Shown: one piece after another, positions 14,203 to 26,699 of the stretch
Numbering within the stretch: position 1 is the first letter of the stretch
How the letters are laid out: the number at the start of each line of letters is the position of its first letter
From: Alitta virens
Taxonomy: Eukaryota; Annelida; Polychaeta; Phyllodocida; Nereididae
NCBI GenBank assembly: GCA_932294295.1
Contig: OW028576.1
Location: 47,586,628 to 47,650,627, forward strand
Reading direction: 5' to 3'
DNA: 64,000 bases
Made by a program: the position numbers and the translations under genes
Notes under the pieces: model-generated
The model's input: the letters and a program-made list of their open reading frames with translations, nothing else
Told to the model about the DNA's origin: nothing
The model's database searches: none

Positions 14203-14390
14203 AGGCTAGTGTCTCAATGCTAATGGGTCTGGAGCTTAGTCAGCTTCTATGACCAGCTACCAGAGGCAGACATAATGATGAAATGATAAGGCTGCTTTGA
14301 GTCCACACCATGTTACACATTTACCACATATTACATATTTACTTCATGGTTGGGATATTTTACTTGCCTCAGCATAGACACCGTTGAACC
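14203..14390 (-). mobile_element. SINE-A fragment
   Basis: GTGTCTCAATGCTAATGGGT to TTGCCTCAGCATAGACACCG; one internal stretch (TTACCACATATTACATA) is expanded; head missing. Confidence 0.78.
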
Positions 14391-15117
14391 GAATGGTAAT
14401 TAGAGACCTGTCAATAACATTTACTAATTCACTGACTTAATTCCCCTCATCCAGCTGACCAATCTATTGACTGATGTAATATTCATGGGGAATATTAAGC
14501 ATGGTAATGCCTAATAACTAGCAAGACCATGGGAGGTGAGTAATGAAGATTGGCTGATTGATTGATCGGAACATGGGGTGTGATTCACCGATCAGACTTT
14601 GGCATTTCTTAATAATCTCGATACAGCATCTCTGGCCTGTGTGATTGGTTTGTGAATCATGTATGAGCAGCTAATTCAGGCGTCTCATCAATGGTCAGTC
14701 TGTCGGTCACTACTGGTCAGTATTGGTCAGTATTGGTCATCTTATCATGCTTATTGATTGGTCAGTTGGTTCACTAATTGGCTCGTGGCATTTTGGGCTT
14801 TTTTACTAATTGGTTACAAATGGTCAGTGGTCATATTAGATGACCAATACCCTCTACAATTATATATCCAGGAAATAGTTTTGGCTGGATATATGTTTGT
14901 GTAGTGTATTGGCTTGTATTGTAAGCCAAGTGTCAATTATTTATTCATCAATCTATAGTTGTACTGTAGGGTGTAATGACCTCATGAAATTACAATGAAT
15001 TACTTTTTTATGTGATATTAAAACAGTAGATTTATAAAGAAACTCATCATATAAAGTGTTTTTGGTTTTTTATATTCATGTTATGCTTTAGGTTGTTGCG
15101 TTTTACATCTTACGGCA

Positions 15118-15190
15118 TTCAATCAATCAGTCAGTCAGTTAGTCAATCAGTCAGTCAATAAATCAGTCAGTCAATCAATCAGTCAGTCAA
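15118..15190. repeat. (TCAG/TCAA)n microsatellite
   Basis: Imperfect tetranucleotide run CAATCAGTCAGTCAGTTAGT. Confidence 0.88.
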
Positions 15191-15300
15191 GATCTTGTGA
15201 ATGCTAAGATCTTAAACGCCTTGGAATATAACCATTCCAATACTGTAATTTTAACACCTTTACTAGTCTAAAAATGGAGCTAATACAGCATTATGTGCAG

Positions 15301-15472
15301 TAGTTACCCGCATGATGGACATGAAAGATGCTATGTTGATGCAGCTGAGGTACATCGATACAGTCTACGGGCAGGTCACTGATGCTCAAGTGCAGCAGCT
15401 GAAGCAACGAAGCCGCAATCATGGCATCTCACTGTCATCACAGCTGCCTGCTCGAGACAGTCGAGTGGGTAC
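15301..15472 (+). CDS. Orphan exon-like ORF, unrecognised
   Basis: The frame is open from 15265 to 15602. The part from 15312 reads MMDMKDAMLMQLRYIDTVYG and continues with a Gln-rich helical stretch to about 15472. Its composition is protein-like and its base composition differs from the AT-rich surroundings. A possible acceptor (TGCAG) ends at 15300 and possible donors lie near 15474. No neighbouring exons were found and no family is recognised. It may be an exon of a gene nested in or overlapping the APP first intron, or a gene relic. Confidence 0.3.
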
Positions 15473-15609
15473 AGTACTTTTTAGTCCAAGGTTCAAATCC
15501 ATCATATTAAGTGTCCAGGTCTGTGTTCGACGCTGTGTGTTCATAAGCAGTACATCTGTCCCTTTAGAACACTCCTGGAATACTTATTGTTGCTTTGTGT
15601 AGTGTTGAG

Positions 15610-16360
15610 TATTATCAGATTATAGTTATCACAAATTGAGGACTTCTATTATATTACATAATATTCTGGTATATCAAATTAGTATGTACAATAAACCAGT
15701 AGACAAGTATCATGTTTATTGTGTCTATGACTCTATTGTAAATAGAGATAACCGCGCCTTTAGTTGACGCTGCTATTAAGACACTTTGCTGTTTAATTTG
15801 TATTGAAACCATGAAACCTATATTATGAATATGTTCTGTTAATATGTTAATGTTTGAAGATATGATGTTTATTATTAAAACTGCAGTCAGTGTAATTTTA
15901 CACAGACCATAGATCTACAATAATGTCAGATACGATACAGACCAACGGTGCTAGACATATAGATCAACATTTGCCCATCAATAAGCTTCAGAAAATGCGC
16001 TCCACGTCCCGACTGTCCTTGAGCGTCTGGTCGTTGACGTAATTCCGTCGAGGACCGAGACTCCCTCTGGTGTTAGGACTAATCAGCGATAAGATGGCAG
16101 AAGAGGCAGTGACTCCTTTGGAAATGACAGTACACTGGTGTAGTTGATGAACTTTTCAAGGTGCTGTGAAGTAATTGGACTTGGCAGTTGCTTAGCTAGA
16201 GTACAATGTATAAAGTATTGAAGAGATTTAGGAAAAAGCGCAGTGGACCTTTTCCAAGTTGTCAGTTGCAGAATTGTTTGGTGATTTAGCTAAACCTTGC
16301 ATATCTTCATTTAGTACAACGGTGCACACCGTACTACACACCATGGTTCAAGTCAAACCA
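15610..16360. other. Gene-free stretch with a CpG-containing patch
   Basis: 15990-16130 is CpG-bearing (GTCCCGACTGTCC, CGTCGAGGACCGAG) without a long frame. No splice-supported exon was found. Confidence 0.35.
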
Positions 16361-16368
16361 AAGAGGTG

Positions 16369-16555
16369 GGGGGCCTAGCTCAGTGGTAGCGCGCTTGGCT
16401 TCCAACCACTCGGTCCCGGGTTCAATTCCCGGTCGAGCCTGAGTTGGATGGCTGTTTCATCCTTCATCATCTCATTGCCATGGTCCCTGCCTGTCCTAAT
16501 AAGCCCATCAGGTGCAGAAATACAGGACGTGAAGTCCTAATCCACCCACCCACTA
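16369..16555 (+). mobile_element. SINE-B full copy (tRNA-derived)
   Basis: tRNA-like head with A box TAGCTCAGTGGTAGCGCGC and B box GGTTCAATTCC, then a body and a TCCACCCACCCACT tail. AAACCAAA flanks both sides. The acceptor stem does not pair, so it is not a tRNA gene. Confidence 0.85.
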
Positions 16556-16863
16556 TCAGGAAAAACCAAAAGTTATCATAATGGTGCTAAGCCAGACATT
16601 TAACTCTCAAAATAGCTAGTGTGAAAAAGTTTAACGTAGATATTGCAAATGTGTATGTATAATGTTGAATATTATCACAGTTAAAACATGAGTTTTGCAT
16701 CTTTAGATTTACGCGATATAGCAAGTATGGAAGCAATACATCACTGCCATCTCTCCATCTTAATGGCTGTCATATGCTATACTGTACTAATTTGTAACAT
16801 CTGTACTGATACCACCAGCAGCAGCAGAACCGGGATGGATGAGTGATGCAACTGCGGTGATTT

Positions 16864-16877
16864 GTTACCATGGCAAC
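16864..16877. promoter_or_regulatory. X-box-like palindrome
   Basis: GTTACCATGGCAAC. Close to consensus. Confidence 0.45.
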
Positions 16878-17093
16878 CGTTTAATTATTCACCACTACTG
16901 ACGAGATAATTGCATGGCTTTCTCATCGGTGAAAAGTCGGTGAAAATGCCCAATTTTTGCTGAAATTCATTGGCTGGCAGCTGCAATGCTCTTTGTTAAT
17001 AGAACTAATATGCAATTCACAGTAATTATATCATGGTAATTATAGTAGTCTAGACGTCTTTTGGCGTCAATAGTGATTGTCCTGTATTGTATT

Positions 17094-17205
17094 GTCTGAA
17101 TGCTACTTAGTCAGCTTATATGATCAGCTGCCAGAGGCTGATGTAATGATGAGATGATATGACTTGTAGTCCACACCATGTTTAACATTTACCCCATGAT
17201 GCATA
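17094..17205 (-). mobile_element. SINE-A fragment
   Basis: TGCTACTTAGTCAGCTTATA to TAACATTTACCCCATGATG. Confidence 0.7.
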
Positions 17206-18084
17206 TATGGCATGTATTACGCACACGCTGTCTGTTCTTTTCCTTGTTAACACAATCTTACAGTACATTGCATAAACATAATTATTTTGAGTTTTATTGT
17301 AAAATAGAATAGTGATATTGTAAGATATGCATAATACATGCCGTATAGCACAAACTGATTCATACCTTTCTGAATGTGTGGTGACATAGTGACATCCATT
17401 TTATTGTTAGACATTCCCAGTAATAAACATTATTCAATGATTGACAATTATTGAAGCCATTTCACACTTTTGTTTAAAGCTAGTTGAATGTAATGTGTTC
17501 CATGCATTTTGCAATGAATAATAATGATATATTCTAGCAGCTAAAGGTGTGGAAGTAATATTTAATATTATTGACACAATTTATTTTGTAGCTATATTTG
17601 TCACATCATTATTGAACATATTTACCCAGGGTGTATACAATCATTTAAACTGTTTTTCATGTGGACCTGTTAAGAACATCAATATAAATATAAAAATAAA
17701 ATAAGCAAAATAATATAAAAGCATAAGATTTACATTAAGATATAAACTTGAAGGGCTTTTTTTAAAGAATTAAGATCATTAATGTCCTTCATTTTGTCAG
17801 GTAAAGAAAAATTCGCTTTTTCAATGTATGATATATATATATATTCAAATATCTATGTCAAAGTAATACATATTTAATAGAAAAGATTTATTTTATAGCT
17901 ATATTTGTTGTGTCATGATTTGAGCTGGTCGCATCCTTGCATAGAAAAATGAATTCATAGATTGGCATGTACAATGTATTAGGGGCTTGAGCAGCTTAGC
18001 TGTGATTGGTGGTATCAATGCCAGACGGCATGTGTTAGTTTATATTGTTAGCTAATGGTTACTAATAGGTTATCATGATGCAAT

Positions 18085-18401
18085 AGTGGATTTTCACGGA
18101 AGGTTCTCTGTATTTCCACCAGGTGGCTAAAACGGAATACTGCAATTCTATTGGCTGAAAAAGTTCCCGCCCTTGACTGTGATTGGCTGAAGCAAAGTGC
18201 ATCCTAGCAGCAGTATTTTTAGTGCATTTTAATGTATATTTGACACTTTATCATTCAGTTGATTTTTGTTATTTTTCTGAGAAAGTTATATTTATAGAAT
18301 CAGTTAGTTATTACCTACTGTGTCTGAAAAGCAAAATGAGTAATAAGAGGAGAGGAAAGACTTATGTCCTGCTGAATTCAGGGCTGTTCAGTGAAAAGAC
18401 T
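18085..18401 (+). repeat. Repeat family B copy 1
   Basis: About 317 bp, from AGTGGATTTTCACGG to CAGTGAAAAGACT, short imperfect inverted ends (TTTTCAC/GTGAAAA). CAAT flanks both sides. A long frame across it is shared by other copies but is a repeat property, not a gene. Confidence 0.85.
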
Positions 18402-18606
18402 CAATCAGTTATGTTGAGGATAGGTTATGTATTACATGTGGTTTGGTTTTTGGTGATCAATTGGCCTGGTAACGAACCCAATTGAATGATAGAGGGCACC
18501 AAAGTTGCCATTTTCAATAGCTCGTATCTCGGCTCCTAATGAAGTAGTCGAGCACAAAAAAATTCAAACGCTATTGCCCTAAAGTATTTTAGGAGTATGA
18601 CAATAG

Positions 18607-18910
18607 AGTCTTTTCAGTGAACAGCCCTGAATTCAGCAAGACATAAGTCTTTCCTCTCCTCTTATTACTCATTTTGCTTTTCAGACACAGTAGGTAATAA
18701 CTAACTGATTCTATAAATATAACTTTCTCCGAAAAATAACAAAAATCAACTGAATGATAAAGTGTCAAATATACATTAAAATGCACAAAAAATACTGCTG
18801 CTAGGATGCCAATCAGATTCAACGGCAGGAACTTTTTCAGCCAATAGAATTACAGTATTCTGTTTTAGCCACCTGGTGGAAATACAGAGAACCTTCCGTG
18901 AAAATCCACT
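18607..18910 (-). repeat. Repeat family B copy 2, inverted relative to copy 1
   Basis: Very similar to copy 1 in opposite orientation about 205 bp away; it ends AAAATCCACT. Confidence 0.85.
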
Positions 18911-19163
18911 ATTAATGTACTGTTAATTATTGCCATTTTAATTTCTGTTGATTTTCTGTGGCCATAACAAATGACTGTAATTATGAAAGAATGTAAAAAA
19001 TGATCATAGGAAATTTAGACAATGTAAAATAAGTTAATTATTGCTTAGAAGTGTTTTTATCAGAAAGTTAGGGGTTGACCTCCATCATATTGTCAGCATT
19101 TATGTCCCTTTTGCTCTGCTCCAAACTTATGCAAAAATAGCCAGAATACAAGTGAGCATTTAG

Positions 19164-19393
19164 GCCACGGTGTTTTGATCTTATGTTTCTCGGAACTTTC
19201 TCGGGACAGTTTTTCATGAGACGGTCGGTCGGAAAAAAAAAAAAAAAAAACAAAGTGTTTTTTCTCCATCAATTTTTCAATTTTTTCAATTAATAAATCA
19301 ATGGATATACCATATCCATTGATTTATTAATTGAGCGGCACTGCAAAAGTTTGGCCGGCGGTGTCGAGAAACGAAAGATCAAAAAACCGTGGC
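19164..19393. mobile_element. 230-bp MITE with nested perfect hairpin
   Basis: Outer arms GCCACGGTGTTTTGATCTT and, inverted, GCCACGGTTTTTTGATCTT; in the middle a perfect 22-bp arm palindrome (CAATTAATAAATCAATGGAT) at 19287-19333 with a 3-base loop; an 18-base A run between. Confidence 0.8.
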
Positions 19394-19399
19394 ATTAGT

Positions 19400-21080
19400 T
19401 GCAATCATACTACACAACTTCATAATCTGAGCCACACTAGGTGAGTTTGTTGTTCTCGTTATAAGCTGATATTAATGATGTGCGGGTGACACCCTTCGCT
19501 GATGACAAAGAGCCCTTGCTTCAGCAAACATGGTCCGCATCATCCATCAATTGATGTTTAATAAAGGCCCAGCATCCCAGTATATTAATATGGCCCCATA
19601 GTCGTGCATAGAGTGGCCCCCTGCATTGACTAGCTCTTGAGTAACTCATGCCGAGGTATATATTAAATTCACAACAATAGGAGGCCTATGATCTATTGCT
19701 TAATAAGGTTAATAAAGAGAGAAGTTGAGGATGAAATGCATGGCGAATTTGGCAGTATATTATGTGATATACATTATGTGATGGGAGTGATTTATGTGGA
19801 TTGATGCTGAGAAATGACCTACGTATGCCAGATAGATGTACCTTATTTTTGAGGCAATCCGCAAAAAATAAAGTTGAAATTAATTCTGAGATGGTTAGAT
19901 GGATAGATGAGAAATGTAGAGTAGATAGATAGATAGCCTGATTGATTGATTGATTGAATTTGGCTGTTTATGTATTAACCTGTTTGTACCACGGCAAGTT
20001 GCAAATTCACCATCTCATCACCTCTGCCAATCCACATTTCCGCAAATATCATCAGTGACAGACAGCCTTCGGTTATCATGAGGTCATTGACCTCGCTCTG
20101 AGTTAACCATTTACTTGTTTATCGTTAGCCGCCCTTGAAATGGTTAAATGACCAAATATGGTAAAAACGTCATGGGACAGACGTTGGTGTCCTTATATGG
20201 GAGACAGTGGTCTTGCAACCCTCTCTTAATGTAAAATCCCTGTCGTGGGGGAAGGGATGATTTGCTTTCTGACTGTCTAATGGGCTTTATGGCTATTCCT
20301 TGGGGTGGAACTATGGGGTAAAAATTATGGGGTAATATATATGCAGTTTGCTTGTACTTTGTTTGAGTGTACCCTATTCTCTCGAGTCGTTAAAGCTAAG
20401 CTCGAGGCTAATTGTGCGATGCATTGTAATGATAAATAATGATAAAGTGCCATATAGGGAATCTTATCGAACGCTGTCATAAGAAAATTACTGAATCGAA
20501 ACCATCGGTTTGTTATAATCAACGGATAATTGATTCAATACGATAAATTAAAATGGTGTAATCTATATCTAAGATTATGATTATGCAATAGTGAAGTTAT
20601 TCAAAGGTTTTTCAAACGCTGATGTCAGAAAAAAGAAGTTTTGAATCCAAAATATGTTAAATCTTGATTTTCTAGAAAATGTAACTTTATTGCTGTTGTG
20701 TGCCATATTTCTTTCTTTTGATATTCAGTATTTTCTGCATATATATGTACAGTGTATTTAGTTACAATAAAATGCGATTTAGGTAGGTTTGTCAAATGCT
20801 GATGTCAGTAAAAAACAGAATCGTGATAAACCTTGATTTGCAGTAGTGTCTTATTACACAATATCTTATATATCATATCTCTCTAAATATGACCTTCAGT
20901 ATTTTCTGCTGTATACGTACTAATGAAAAAAAAGGTTGTAAATCAAAACTACAATCTTGGTTTTAAGTAATATCTTGTATATATATCATCTTTAATCATA
21001 CTCTTGGTATACTAACACTAACAATATATAATTTATAATATAATAGTCAAAATGCAATAATTAGTTTAGACAAGTTTCCT
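19400..21080. other. Gene-free stretch
   Basis: No coding signal. Two diverged copies of AAACGCTGATGTCAG (about 20.61 and 20.79 kb) hint at an old local duplication. Confidence 0.45.
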
Positions 21081-21089
21081 CAATAATGG

Positions 21090-21377
21090 AGTCTTACTGA
21101 ACAGCCCTGAATTCAGCAGGACATAAGTCTTTCCTCTCCTCTTATTACTCATTTTGCTTTTCAGACATAGTAGGTCATACCTAACTGATTCCATAAATAT
21201 AACTTTCTCAGAAAAATAACAAACATCAACTAAATGATAAAGTGTCAAATATACATTTAAAATGCACTAAAAATACTGCTGCTAGGATGCACTTTGCTTC
21301 AGCCAATCACAGCCAAGGGCGGGAATTTTTTCAGCCAATAGAATTGCAGTATTCTGTTTTAGCCGTGAAAATCCACT
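21090..21377 (-). repeat. Repeat family B copy 3
   Basis: Same family, missing the roughly 30-bp CTGTATTTCCACCAGGTGG segment near one end. Confidence 0.8.
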
Positions 21378-21568
21378 ATTGATTTAACTTCATTAGAAGT
21401 CAAGTCTGACTCTACCAGTATTACCAATTGCACCATATCTTAAATATGATCTTCAGTTATTTTCGGCTATATATACGTTGATATCCATCAGTTTCATGGA
21501 TCGTAAAACCTTCAATGCTTTGTATCACTGCACCTGAGGACCGAGCATAGCATGATGGGAGGTACCTG

Positions 21569-21582
21569 GTTTCCATGGCAAC
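21569..21582. promoter_or_regulatory. X-box-like palindrome
   Basis: GTTTCCATGGCAAC, next to a (GCT)n tract. Confidence 0.42.
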
Positions 21583-21699
21583 CGCATCTCGCATCATACT
21601 CATGACGCAGGATGCTGCTGCTGCTGCTGCTGTCGCAGAAGTCGCTTCCTTTGATGTCGTAACGTCATTTAAATGAGGATGCTGCGTCACGCTAATGAA

Positions 21700-23740
21700 T
21701 TTAGCACCTTAATGTTTTTGCCGGGTGTTATTCGAGTTTCCGTTAAGACAAGGATTGACGCGTTCATATAATGAATCACGTAACTTGAGTATTTTTAAGT
21801 TTTTAACAAACAAATATGGCTAATGATAATGTTGCGCATTTAGTATGAAGGATTTGAATGAAAGTAGCCAGTTACTAGATCCATGCATACCCGAGTGCCT
21901 GGTCGACACTTATTTAATTGAATTTTAGCGTCTCGGATACTTCGATATGTGATATGCGCTTCTTGAAACATAGTGTCTTATTCTTTACTGACGATCAGCG
22001 AGCCAGACATTATTCTACGAAAGATAGAATTTCGATTTTAGCATTGTTCGATGTAGATTCAGTTGTTTGCCAAGAAATTACCAGAAAGACAATTTAGGAA
22101 CTGCTCGTTTATTACCAGAAAATGATCTGAAATTATTTACATTGTTTTTGTCTCAATCACCTTGGTCTTTTTATCAAGTATAAGTAAAATAAAATAAATT
22201 TAAATCTGCAATTTTTTTTACTTACGAACTAAGGTTCGGATTTTGAATTAAAATTGATATTTCTAATGGCTCTGCATAGTGTTACAAAATGTGTTCTACG
22301 AACTAATAAATGAATCACTAATCTCCGGTGTAGAAATATTTTCATTTTATCTGGTTCGTGTATATTGTATGGCCATTAATGGATATAATCTTGACATAGG
22401 TCAAAAGCCACCGTCATTAGTTTTGGTGTTATGTTTCCACATACATAATGATCATTGATGATACAGAAGAGGTTGTAGATCTCATCTATATGTTGTACAA
22501 TTCGCTGTTTTTCCAGTAGTAGTTAATGACATGGATGTTCGCAGTAATTTGGCCATTAGTACCTAATTAGTAATTAAGGGATAATTGGTTCCGTTAATTA
22601 GTAATTGGAAATGTCATCGTAAACTGTTATTGAGGTTAAGTAAGCTCATAATTAGTGTTTCGGATTTTCAAGTAAATTGAATTGCAACCAGAAAGGTTAA
22701 CATCTTTGTTTAACCGATTGAAAAGTGTTCTCACATTAATAATTATGTGAACTCATTTGCTGCTGAATATTGTAGGTTAGGAGTTAAATTTGTGCTGGAA
22801 ATTGTTTTCATTCTGATTCAACATATAATTTATGGTGAAATTACAGCGAGTTGATGCTGCTGAGCGGTGAAGTTACTGAAAAAGCCCACCCGTGTGGTAA
22901 ATGTGCAAGATGGTGTCTAGACTCGAGTCTCAGTATGCCATTGTTAAACTCGGATTGTTTTCACGATAAGTGCAGAAAGGAAAAAAAAAAACATGTACTC
23001 AGAGATACTAAGTTGAATAGATACAATGTCACTGAAATAGACATGTATATAGACTAGTTGGCCGATACATGTACAGATATCTTGATTGCATTCTGACAGC
23101 AAAGATTCAATTTCAGCCAACATTTAGCTACAAGTCATTATTTTGTTGAAACCTTAGATATTGAATCCTCCTTTTGCAGCCGTTTTACAACATCTCCCAG
23201 CAATTTACTGCGTCTCATCTTAAGCCTTTTAAACATCTAATATCGGTGTTTAGACGAAGCAATTAAGCGGAGCGCTCAATATTTAGGACCGCTTTACCTC
23301 ATAGTTTCTCCTTAAATACTTGGTAGAGCGAACGATTTGCTCTTAATGAAAGGCGTAGCTTCATATTAACCGAAGAAATAGTCCCGGCGAACCGTATTAC
23401 TCAAGGGGTTAGAGGTGTCACACTCCGCCCCACGATCGGATTACTTCACGTGGTTCCGTCCGTTCGTCAATTGGGCTGCTCATCTCGGAAAGAAATTACT
23501 TTCCAAGCAAAGGACTTGAAGGATAGTTGATAGAAATTTTAGTCATGTTAGAGTCTTGTCATGTTAAGAGTCTCCCAGAAATGAAATTCTTATACATTAG
23601 GTCTTAATATAAAATGGTGCTGTGGCAAACCCTCTCATCATTTGCTTATTATTTGATAACTCTGAAATACACAAATGTCGAGAGACTGTGAGTATGGGAG
23701 GATGTGCATCTGAGTGCAATACAGCCATCAACTTTAAATC
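21700..23740. other. Gene-free stretch
   Basis: No exon seen. 23165-23480 is a less AT-rich block with CpGs and no frame; a weak SINE-A body fragment lies near 22875-22910. Confidence 0.4.
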
Positions 23741-23744
23741 TGCA

Positions 23745-23826
23745 AGCAATGGTCAGAGTGGTCAGAGTGGTCAGATTGAATGGTCAGATTGAATGGTCAG
23801 ATTGGTCAGATTGAATGGTCAGATTT
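23745..23826. repeat. Short tandem repeat TGGTCAGATTGAA
   Basis: About seven units of 9-14 bp of the form TGGTCAGA(TTGAA). Confidence 0.85.
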
Positions 23827-23985
23827 ATCGAACCCCAAATGAAGCTAAAATGATTGAATACATTTGCATTAGCTAATCATGTTAATGGATTTCTTTAGCG
23901 TTTATTTAGCATTATGTTGTTTATTGATATTTCGCTGATTTTCAGTCCTTTAATATTTGTTTTATTGTATATTGTGCAAGCTGTA

Positions 23986-24108
23986 GACTTGGAAGCCGAA
24001 CTCCAGATGAGATTATGTGAATCCAGAACTCCCATTGGCTGAATGACTCCCTTAACCAATGAGAGTCCTGGATTCACATGACGTCATCTGGAGCTTAGCT
24101 TCCAAGTC
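23986..24108. repeat. Imperfect inverted repeat, arms about 55 bp
   Basis: Left arm GACTTGGAAGCCGAACTCCA..., right arm the inverse ...GGAGCTTAGCTTCCAAGTC; the centre is CATTGGCTG / AACCAATG. Possible old MITE. Confidence 0.65.
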
Positions 24109-24419
24109 TCTGAGATTGGTTTCCAAGTCAATGAATTTGGCTGTAAAAGGTTTGCTAAGAGTTCCATTCCTGGACAATATACAAAAAAACATTATAAACT
24201 CATCGCAACAGGCCTTTCATTATAAGTACGCTTGTTATGCACTGTAAATGGCTCCCTACTGTAGAGCATACATTAAGCAGTTTCAGTGCAGTATTTCTGC
24301 AGTCATTTTGCCTGCGTCTATACTGGATATACCACCACGCAACTCCTGCGGTTAATGCATCTGCTCATTGCTGCAGGAAGGCCGCTCTGCAACGGTCTGC
24401 TGCAACTCTTTGAGCCTCA

Positions 24420-24505
24420 TCCTGATCACGGTTGCTAGGCAAGTGTCGCCAGTGGCAACGACACGTCGTTACTGCATGAAAGACCAAGGTTGCCATGTGT
24501 CAATG
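24420..24505. promoter_or_regulatory. X-box half-site cluster
   Basis: GGTTGCTAGGCAAG, AGTGGCAACGAC and AGGTTGCCATGTG within 80 bp of relatively GC-rich sequence in the APP upstream/first-intron region. Confidence 0.3.
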
Positions 24506-24779
24506 GCCTGTTTATTGTGTGTCCCGCCTCCGCTGTTATGACTTATTATGGGCCATTGGTTGTCCGCATTGCTTACAGAACGCTCTTATGATACAATAGG
24601 CTTGAATATATGGCTTTGTGGTAGCGAATGGTCTTTATTGATGATTGTAATAATTATTATGTTCTTTTGTACGTGGTGGAAGGAAATTTCCGCACACCCG
24701 TGAAATGAGCAAGATTTTGATGATGACTTTCTCTTAGTCGCTACTTTAAATAGACAGTGATGCGAAAGAGCATCCTGTT

Positions 24780-25270
24780 TTAAAACTATTCTCGGATATT
24801 TATTTCTCTCAGGTGGACAATTTGGTTAGAAATACAGTTAGTGCAGTGGTCTCTGCACTATCTGTAATAGGTAGCAGCAATACTGCTAAATTAGATGATA
24901 GACTGGATAGTCTGTACCCTATGTATGGTCCCACTCCCTAACTCGACATTTGTCTGGTCAACTGCTATACGATTGATTTGGTTAGGAAAACCGCACAGCT
25001 AGAGGTGATGAGCATTGGACACTACACTGTCTGTAAAGTGTAGGAATACAACTGAACTAGACTCAACAGTATATACACTATCTATGGTCCTGCTCCCTAC
25101 CAAAAATGACATTCTGTTTCAACTGAGCGCTATAAACCTTGAGATGGACAAGTCGAGTAGGAATACTCCTAGAGCAGTGGCCTCTACACTATCTGTAATA
25201 TGTAGGAATATAGCTAAGCTGGACTCAGCAGCAGTTTGTATTCTATCTATGGACCCACCCCCTACCACTC
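24780..25270. repeat. Three degenerate units of roughly 130-180 bp
   Basis: Each unit has a form of CTACACTATCTGTAA, then TAGGAATA(C/T)A, then CTATCTATGG(A/T)CC near its end. An open frame crosses two units but changes with the repeat, so it is not called a gene. Confidence 0.6.
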
Positions 25271-25279
25271 GGAGACTCG

Positions 25280-26690
25280 GTTCTGTTCCCTCATTTCCGT
25301 TGCCCGAACCCTCTCCGACCATCCTTTCCCTCAGGCCATCGATCGGCGAGGGTCGAATTGTCAATGTTTATTAAAGAAGGCCATGTTGGAGCCCATCAGC
25401 CCTGCTCTCTATTAGATATGAGAAGGGATAGGGCGGAATCGACACCCCTTTCCCCCCGAGCGAGTATTGATTTTCCTCCGACGCTAGAGCAGATTTCTGT
25501 CTGCTTGCTCAATGTGTTGTGTTAGGTCGGTCTCCTCTCCACATGGTGAGTGTGGTGGCATCTGCGGCAGGGTCCGAATAACCAAATGATGTCAGGACTG
25601 TTATTTGTGTGGAATGCTGGTTAATTCAATCCAGTTCAGTTTATTCGGTAAACCGTGATCCTGATAGTAAAATACATTTACACTCTTAATGCTAAATTGG
25701 ATTCTGAAGTATTAAAACTTCAAAACGTTTGTCAAAGACCTTGCTTAAGGTTAGAAGGTTAGGTGGTTAGGTAGAAAAAATTTATGTCATTTTACAAAAT
25801 TTGTACGATATATTGTCCAGTCTAAAAGTCCCTTTGTTTTCAAGTACTTAGCAACTATAAAAATAGTCAAAATTGTATTACGGATTACTCACGGTTGTAT
25901 GTGATAATGTGATTTTTGACATCACAATGTCATGATACTGCATAAGATATAGGGTCAATAGAGATTCCGCTAGTTGTGTAAATATGTATTCAGGTCTCTA
26001 GCAATGACTTCGCCTAAGATTTAGCTCATAACAACGATAAACAGGAGTCTATTCAGCAAGATAAACGGTTAATTGATTGGTTAGTCTTGAGCACCATTAG
26101 CACATGAGTACCGGTGTCCAATTGGTGTGTGGATCGTCAAATTATAATCTGCCAATGTTGAATCCGTGATACATTTGAGAAGATTACACACGGAGAAGAG
26201 GGAATTAAACAGAAATCGATGCTTGTTTTTAGCTTTTCCAATTGGAATTGGGGATGATGGATTTCATATTGGGAGGATGGATGAACTGATAAAGAAGGGG
26301 TTGAATCATTATTGGCTCAGTAGAAACAACTTTAAATCTGTCATATGGATTAAGATCTAGATTTTAACCATTTGAATTAGTATTTGAATTAGTATTACTA
26401 CTTATTAGGTAAGCATTTGTGAAAGACCTTATCAAAGCATTTATCCTTAAATGGAAAATATTGCAAATCCAATATTTGTAAGATAGCCAGACTTTAGCTT
26501 AGCTAAATCAGAGTGTGTTATCAGTGGTTATACATGTTATGACTGCAGATAACTATTTTCCTTATGTTGTAGGCCTAACTCGTGGTAAATAAGCTAAAAG
26601 TCCATTTGAAAGCCAATTTGCTATGACAGGATTACGTTTATGCAGTGTATAGGTTATCCTTAAATGGAAACGATTGTGAACCAAATATTA
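25280..26690. other. Gene-free stretch
   Basis: 25260-25560 is pyrimidine- and CpG-rich on the plus strand without a splice-supported frame. The remainder is ordinary AT-rich DNA. Confidence 0.4.
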
Positions 26691-26699
26691 TTATTATAA

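Noticed and set aside
16370..16442. Possible tRNA gene with A and B boxes
   Set aside because: The acceptor arms do not pair and the body and tail match two other SINE-B copies; it is a SINE head.
18183..18485. 100-codon ORF sharing a peptide (SNKRRGKTYVLLNSGLF) with ORFs at 18.6-18.8 kb and 21.1-21.2 kb
   Set aside because: All lie in copies of repeat family B; other copies (31.2, 37.2, 45.5 kb) break the frame. The shared peptide reflects recent copying, not selection.
21457..21690. Reverse ORF with an Ala run
   Set aside because: The Ala run is a (GCT)n tract; there are no other coding signs.
25015..25374. 119-codon ORF
   Set aside because: It covers degenerate tandem units, has no splice or homology support, and an antisense frame is equally open.
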